NCBI RefSeq assembly: GCF_001040845.1 | Contig: NZ_CP011941.1 | Span: 1,832,828 to 1,896,827, forward strand | Length of the DNA stretch: 64,000 bases | Direction: 5' to 3' | Source: Synechococcus sp. WH 8020 | GTDB taxonomy: Bacteria; Cyanobacteriota; Cyanobacteriia; PCC-6307; Cyanobiaceae | Shown: piece after piece, positions 59,391-64,000 of the stretch | Numbering within the stretch: position 1 is the stretch's first letter | Layout: each line of letters starts with the position of its first letter | Notes under the pieces: model-generated | The model's database searches: none | The model's input: the letters and a program-made list of their open reading frames with translations, nothing else | What the model was told of the DNA's origin: nothing | Position numbers and translations under genes: made by a program

Positions 59391-61202
59391 TTACACAGAG
59401 TCACCGTCAGAAGGCGCAGAAAAGAGAGCAGATTTTTCGGCTTGATTTCCCAAGAGTTCGCAATAATCAGCAAATTCCAGTGGCCTGGAAAAATAATATC
59501 CCTGGAAGACTTGATATCCCATACGACGAAGGACATCAAACTGGGAAAAATCCTCAACTCCTTCAACAATCGCCTCAGCACCAATCGACGAAGACAGGGC
59601 AAGACTGGCCTTCAAAATAGCAACAGATGGAACAGATTCAAGGCTGCTGGAATCAAATGAATGAAGCTGTGCGACAAAGCTCTGATCCAACTTCAGTGAA
59701 TAGATTGGCAGGGAAAGAAGACTTGAAAGGCTAGCAAAACCTGTTCCAAAATCGTCGATATGAAGGCAGATACCGGCCTCGTGAAGGCCATTCAGTCGAC
59801 GAGTAGCAAGGTCGTCTAGGAATCCAGATTCTGTGATCTCAACATGCAAATACCTTGGCGCAACGCCAAAACGTTGAAGATTCACCAACAATGTTTTCAC
59901 GAGATCATGCTCCCGAGAAGAAAGCTGACTGGCCGAAATATTAATTGACAGGGGAGGAATATCCCCACTTCCATGGAACGAAGAAAGAGTGCGGCAAGCA
60001 GCTTCAATAACCCACTCACCTATTGAATGAATTTGACCAGTTTGCTCAGCAAGTGGAATAAAAACTCCCGGACTAACAGGGCCAAGACTTGGACTCTCCC
60101 AGCGCAATAGAGCCTCAGCACCCACAATCTGCCCTGAGACATTCCATTGTGGCTGAAAAACTAGTCGAAATTCATCATTGACCGCAGCCTGGCGGAGGCT
60201 GAGTTCAAGATTCCATAATTCGGCCGTTCTCGATGTAATGTCATCTCCAAAAATGACAATGGGCTCTGCCACAGAATTGATTCGCCGTGCCTGATCTAAT
60301 GCAGATGCAGCACTTGAGAGGATGGACTCTTCATTGTCTCCATGGTCCGGAAATGAACTGATGCCTGCATGAAAACCGAGACCATAAAAACCATCGCCGT
60401 ACGATTCCAGCAGAGATGGCAATTTCTGGACAAGATGAAGAGCAGCAGAATGCGCAGCCTTGGAATCGCGTCCATTTAAAATAATTAGAAACTCATCAGA
60501 ATCAGGCCTGATTAAATGGTCACCATCTTGAAGCCAATCCTTTAAAACAGCAGCAGTAGCACGAAGAATGTCGTCACCCTTTGCGCGACCGAGATAAGTA
60601 TTGAGGCGACCAAAACCCTTCAAATCGAGCCATATAAGAGAAACGGGTAACCCAGTGGAAATACTATCTTTTAAGAGTGCATATGCACTTTTTAAATTTC
60701 CCAAACCAGTCAGCTGATCACACAAAAGACTTGACTGCAATGAAAGCGATGACTCCTGTTGAACATCAACATTAATCATGAGTCCTTCGCAGATCAGGAG
60801 ATCATTGTCGCGAGTAACACTCATTCTCACCTCATACCAAGACCAACGACCGTCGAGAGAGACGCCACGAAATGGCCGGCTAGTAATGTCATTACCAAAA
60901 CCATCACTTTCCAACAAAGCCTGGGCAACACTAGACATATATTCCCGATCATCTGGATGCACATCCTGAAGAAATGATTGCAAGAGAAAGAGTGCAGAAC
61001 CAGACTCCATTATTTCTGGAGCCGTAAAATGACAATGAATATATTCGTCAGACTTGAAGTATTCCTGCATTGCCTTCCCCTCAGGAGACAGCGGGAATCG
61101 AAAGAACTCAACACCAGCGCGCCTAAGCAAAGCAACTACATCAGAGCGAATCGGAAGACGATCTACCGAAAGATTATTATTTGGCTGCTCAGAATCAGTC
61201 AT
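59391..61202 (-). CDS. PAS-GGDEF-EAL protein, probable c-di-GMP phosphodiesterase
   Basis: 603 residues. PAS-like sensor at about 25-150 (VHPDDREYMSSVAQ). GGDEF-type domain about 160-325, but the signature is RPDSDEF (232-238), so cyclase activity is improbable. EAL domain about 345-585 with all expected residues: E363 in EALLRW, N421, E455, D483-D484 in DDFGTG, K504, E547 and Q567. Expected to hydrolyse c-di-GMP, perhaps with GTP sensing by the degenerate GGDEF. No membrane helices. The start overlaps the P450 gene stop (ATGA). Confidence 0.93.
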   Translation of the reverse strand: MTDSEQPNNNLSVDRLPIRSDVVALLRRAGVEFFRFPLSPEGKAMQEYFKSDEYIHCHFTAPEIMESGSALFLLQSFLQDVHPDDREYMSSVAQALLESDGFGNDITSRPFRGVSLDGRWSWYEVRMSVTRDNDLLICEGLMINVDVQQESSLSLQSSLLCDQLTGLGNLKSAYALLKDSISTGLPVSLIWLDLKGFGRLNTYLGRAKGDDILRATAAVLKDWLQDGDHLIRPDSDEFLIILNGRDSKAAHSAALHLVQKLPSLLESYGDGFYGLGFHAGISSFPDHGDNEESILSSAASALDQARRINSVAEPIVIFGDDITSRTAELWNLELSLRQAAVNDEFRLVFQPQWNVSGQIVGAEALLRWESPSLGPVSPGVFIPLAEQTGQIHSIGEWVIEAACRTLSSFHGSGDIPPLSINISASQLSSREHDLVKTLLVNLQRFGVAPRYLHVEITESGFLDDLATRRLNGLHEAGICLHIDDFGTGFASLSSLLSLPIYSLKLDQSFVAQLHSFDSSSLESVPSVAILKASLALSSSIGAEAIVEGVEDFSQFDVLRRMGYQVFQGYYFSRPLEFADYCELLGNQAEKSALFSAPSDGDSV

Positions 61203-63136
61203 GGTGTCACCGTGGAGATGGCTTTCACTAAATCATCAGAACTACGGGGGCGGACAAGAACATCAAACTCCGAGACCGTAATTCCATGCTTAGTAGGATA
61301 TCCACACGTACCAGGGATCCTAGCCATCTCATAGCGAGAAAGAAGCTCTTGAATAATAGCCGGAATAACTGACATGACAATATACTTGCCAGCACAAACA
61401 TGAGACATATGGCCGAAGTGCAAGTAATCTAGGGATGGCCTGTTTGGATTGAATTGCCACGGTTGACCCACATACTTAGGATCAAACATGGCAGAGGAAT
61501 TCCAGGCCATCACCAAGGTATTTGCCGAGACCGATGAGCGGTAAGAAGCACTCACTAACTCAGTTCGGCTCTTGCAGTGACGATAAATCACAGGATCACC
61601 GGGAGAAAAGCGAAGTGCCTCTAAGACAAATCCTTGTAGCGGATTCAAAAACAATTGATCCCCATCCATCGGAGACTTAGCTGCTTTTGCAGCTTGTTCA
61701 AGAATGCGAGGACGAGAGATCAACTGATCAATGACCTGGCAAATCGTATTGATCAAGGGCAGGACTGCTCCAACAAGAAATCCCGTCAGGTTGATCCGAA
61801 TTGCAAGATCATCCATACCTGGGGTGCCTGACTGTTGGAGCCTGAGACACCGTGCCAGAACGGTATTGGCACTCTCTAAGTTTGTACTGGATTGTTGCTT
61901 TGCAGTCGCGATCTGACGATCAAGATCCTGATTGAACAAGACCGCAGAAGCCAAGGCAGCCTCTCGACTGTCGTCACCATTAAGGTCGTAAAAAATATAG
62001 TGAAAGAGATGTGAGAACCAAACAAAATTGAAATCGATCTCGGCTGCTCCTTCGGCATTCACAGCCTGCATCGGAAGACGAACGCCGAAATATTTTTCAA
62101 TAAATGATTGAATAACAGGCAGAACAAGATCTTTTGGCAAGCTCAAAACCTTCGAGCCATCGAGATCACGGAGCACATCTGTTCGCGATTCAAATGCAAG
62201 AAAGCTATCGACAGATGCATCGGCAGCAATCCGGTGACATCGATGCACATCATCCCGGCGAAAAACTAATCTCATATTGGAAATATCGCGGGTGTACGTT
62301 GGCGATGTGGATTGCATGCCAAGAAGAAAGTTGCCAGAAGAGCGGCCATTTTTCGTGACATCACACATTCTCGGTCCATAGACAACACAAAAATCCTCGG
62401 AGCGCTCCAACACCTCTTCTACATCCTGTCGCCTCAAGAGATGAAGTTGTCGCATCACAGGAAACTCATCACCATGACTGTATTCCTTGATGTTGACGCC
62501 AGGTAACCACGCAGGAAGAGTAAAGCGATTAACAAACAGACGCATCAGCGACAAGACAAAGTAAATGGTGATGTGCTTATTTTTTACGACCAACAATCGT
62601 TGCAGCAGAGAAGGATAGAATGCTCTTTTTCTGTAGTGTTTGCTTTCAGTAAGTGGATCCGGTCCAAAAACACCGTTAACGCCTAGTGAGCGAATCCAAT
62701 CAATAGGGAGCAACAAAACTTCCCTAACAAAACTTGTAAAAATAGAAACCAGAGAAAAGCCTGTTTGGGAGCGATGGCGGAATTCACGATGGATGCGATA
62801 ACGAGGATTAACCCAAAACAACTCCGTTAGCAAATCGCCTGCAAAACGTAGAAAGCGAACAATAAATTCAATCAACTGCAGACTATATAAAAACAGCATT
62901 CGCGACGAACGCATCAAGGAATAGAGAAGTAGCGCTGCAAGCAAAAGCAACTCATAATGCGACAGCAATGCATCAACAAAAGGTTCGATTCGTTGACAAG
63001 ATGACTCAATCCATGCGCCAACACTTCCCAAAGCGACATCGACAAGTGAAGACAGATCCTCTGAAATGCTGAGGACAGGAGTGATGGTGGATGGCACCGA
63101 CATGAAAGCAAGAGAGTGAATCAGATGACTAGCCAT
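61199..63136 (-). CDS. Membrane-anchored cytochrome P450-like protein
   Basis: 645 residues from the ATG at 63136 (TTG 63145 also possible). The first 200 residues contain at least one clear membrane helix (YELLLLAALLLYSL) plus further hydrophobic stretches, unusual for a bacterial P450. The C-terminal two-thirds is P450-like: K-helix ExxR (E506-R509 in EALRFSP) and the haem loop FGHMSHVCAGKY with Cys581. The loop differs from the usual FGxGxHxCxG in its first half. It follows the DyP gene by five bases. Substrate unknown; A/T-richer than the core genes. Confidence 0.8.
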   Translation of the reverse strand: MASHLIHSLAFMSVPSTITPVLSISEDLSSLVDVALGSVGAWIESSCQRIEPFVDALLSHYELLLLAALLLYSLMRSSRMLFLYSLQLIEFIVRFLRFAGDLLTELFWVNPRYRIHREFRHRSQTGFSLVSIFTSFVREVLLLPIDWIRSLGVNGVFGPDPLTESKHYRKRAFYPSLLQRLLVVKNKHITIYFVLSLMRLFVNRFTLPAWLPGVNIKEYSHGDEFPVMRQLHLLRRQDVEEVLERSEDFCVVYGPRMCDVTKNGRSSGNFLLGMQSTSPTYTRDISNMRLVFRRDDVHRCHRIAADASVDSFLAFESRTDVLRDLDGSKVLSLPKDLVLPVIQSFIEKYFGVRLPMQAVNAEGAAEIDFNFVWFSHLFHYIFYDLNGDDSREAALASAVLFNQDLDRQIATAKQQSSTNLESANTVLARCLRLQQSGTPGMDDLAIRINLTGFLVGAVLPLINTICQVIDQLISRPRILEQAAKAAKSPMDGDQLFLNPLQGFVLEALRFSPGDPVIYRHCKSRTELVSASYRSSVSANTLVMAWNSSAMFDPKYVGQPWQFNPNRPSLDYLHFGHMSHVCAGKYIVMSVIPAIIQELLSRYEMARIPGTCGYPTKHGITVSEFDVLVRPRSSDDLVKAISTVTP

Positions 63137-63141
63137 AAGGA

Positions 63142-64000
63142 TCAAAAACGGTTCTCAGCTAACAAGCGGATCGCTGAAAGGCTGGGTACAAAGAAATAAG
63201 CACCACCTCGACACACCACTGGCTGTGGGGTGGGCTTGGCTACAAAAGGAAGCGTGCATGAACCATCTGGCCCTTCAGATGAGATCATCACTTTTGTACT
63301 CTTCCTATCACTCGCCACAGAAGGATGGAGTGCACCAGCGATAGGACAGATGTCATTCCCTAAATTGAAATCGGATCCATAGTTCAACCACTGCTGCTGC
63401 ATAAACTCAAACTGCCTTGCAAGATCTGCACAAATAGCGACAAAAAAAGTTCCTCGTTCTGAATCAGCTGAGATGGATGAATCATGATCAATGGGATTCT
63501 CGTTCATCAGCTCCGAAGGTGAGCCATAGGTCATGCCACGCCTTAAAATTCGACGACGGTTCACAAGCAGAGAGCTTGCTTGAGATGTTTCTGACGGATC
63601 GGAATCATTGCGCACTGAAGGATCACCACTATCTCGGGGATTACTACGACGAATATGTGCGGCAAATGGGCACCTTCTGCCTTTTGTATCATCAGACTCA
63701 AAGGTAAAGCGTGTAAATTTAGTTTTAAATTGTTTCCAAGCTTCTTTTGCACTAGGCCCACCCTTTTGAGCCTCGCCTGCCAATGTCAGGAGACGTACTC
63801 GAAAGCTCAGCCATGATTCATACGTCGGAGCATGCACCAATGGCGTGCCATCATCCCAACGTCCAACAAGTTTCGCACGAAGAACTTTTAACGCTTTGGT
63901 GAATTGAGAAGCAGCGGAAGGTTGCTCAGAAGATGATGAGCATTCAACCTGATCAAGCCAATGCTCCATCAATGGAGTCTGATTCACCAAGGCATTATGA
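63142..64000 (-). CDS. DyP-type peroxidase, C-terminal part (5' end outside window)
   Basis: The frame is open through the window edge; at least 285 residues are visible. DyP features: LVGRWDDGTPLV, CPFAAHIRRSNPRD with the proximal haem His, the Arg-rich RRRILRRGMTYG, FVAICADLARQFEFMQQQWLNYGSDFNLGNDICPIAG, and the closing RGGAYFFVPSLSAIRLL. The distal GxxDG motif lies outside the window. A TTG at 63990 could be read as a start but would cut into the fold. First visible gene of the DyP-P450-EAL operon. Confidence 0.85.
   Translation of the reverse strand, partial: HNALVNQTPLMEHWLDQVECSSSSEQPSAASQFTKALKVLRAKLVGRWDDGTPLVHAPTYESWLSFRVRLLTLAGEAQKGGPSAKEAWKQFKTKFTRFTFESDDTKGRRCPFAAHIRRSNPRDSGDPSVRNDSDPSETSQASSLLVNRRRILRRGMTYGSPSELMNENPIDHDSSISADSERGTFFVAICADLARQFEFMQQQWLNYGSDFNLGNDICPIAGALHPSVASDRKSTKVMISSEGPDGSCTLPFVAKPTPQPVVCRGGAYFFVPSLSAIRLLAENRF

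Overview
The window comes from a marine picocyanobacterium, most likely a marine Synechococcus. The evidence is the combination of genes for oxygenic photosynthesis (phytoene synthase and desaturase, chlM, Ycf34, PedR-like and RbcR-like regulators), eight cyanobacterial NDH-1 subunits (ndhM, F, D, A, I, G, E, H), the phylloquinone genes menF-A-C-E plus a DHNA-CoA hydrolase, and compact, overlapping gene packing. No rRNA, tRNA, CRISPR array or insertion sequence was recognised. Strain and clade cannot be fixed from the sequence alone.

Layout. 0-8 kb: end of an acyltransferase gene; ydcF-like/tsaB/ycf34 on the minus strand; a CCA-adding-type nucleotidyltransferase; an RRM protein; the crtB-pds carotenoid pair; ndhM with a DUF3172 gene; an rbcR-type LysR regulator. 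8-16 kb: a zeta-carotene-isomerase-like NnrU gene, ndhF, ndhD, lapA-like, scpA, a sugar-nucleotidyltransferase and metF. 16-24.4 kb: a pedR-like LuxR gene, then a long minus-strand series reading DUF3352-sixA-gltA-ndhA-I-G-E-nadK-CYTH. 24.4-34 kb: rhodanese, hrcA, a decayed transporter-protein remnant, trpB, a methyltransferase, SUI1, cysC, an AI-2E-type permease, purE, nagA, chlM and an RluA-family protein lacking the usual catalytic Asp. 34-41 kb: a Ycf29-like response regulator, a cysteine desulfurase, two membrane proteins, rsmH, ndhH, DUF2752 and a DHNA-CoA hydrolase. 41-46 kb: the phylloquinone cluster. 46-55 kb: gshB-grxC, prfB with its programmed +1 frameshift, DUF3285, ybeY, dgkA, trpG/pabA, a metallo-beta-lactamase-like protein that has lost its metal ligands, asparaginase, hisC and argS.

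After argS (about 55.4 kb) the character changes from dense core genes to an accessory region: a GH19 chitinase/endolysin-like gene, small unknown genes, a fragment of a second iron-alcohol-dehydrogenase gene, an ABM-monooxygenase/iron-ADH pair, and finally a visibly A/T-richer minus-strand cassette. The cassette runs off the window edge and reads DyP-type peroxidase (partial) -> membrane-anchored cytochrome P450 -> PAS-GGDEF-EAL protein, with tight or overlapping junctions. This is the strongest candidate for an undescribed system: two haem oxidoreductases apparently co-expressed with a c-di-GMP phosphodiesterase.

A second recurring observation is that several converging gene ends carry perfect or near-perfect inverted repeats that contain or abut a stop codon, notably crtB, gshB and the lactamase-like gene, suggesting terminators embedded in coding ends.
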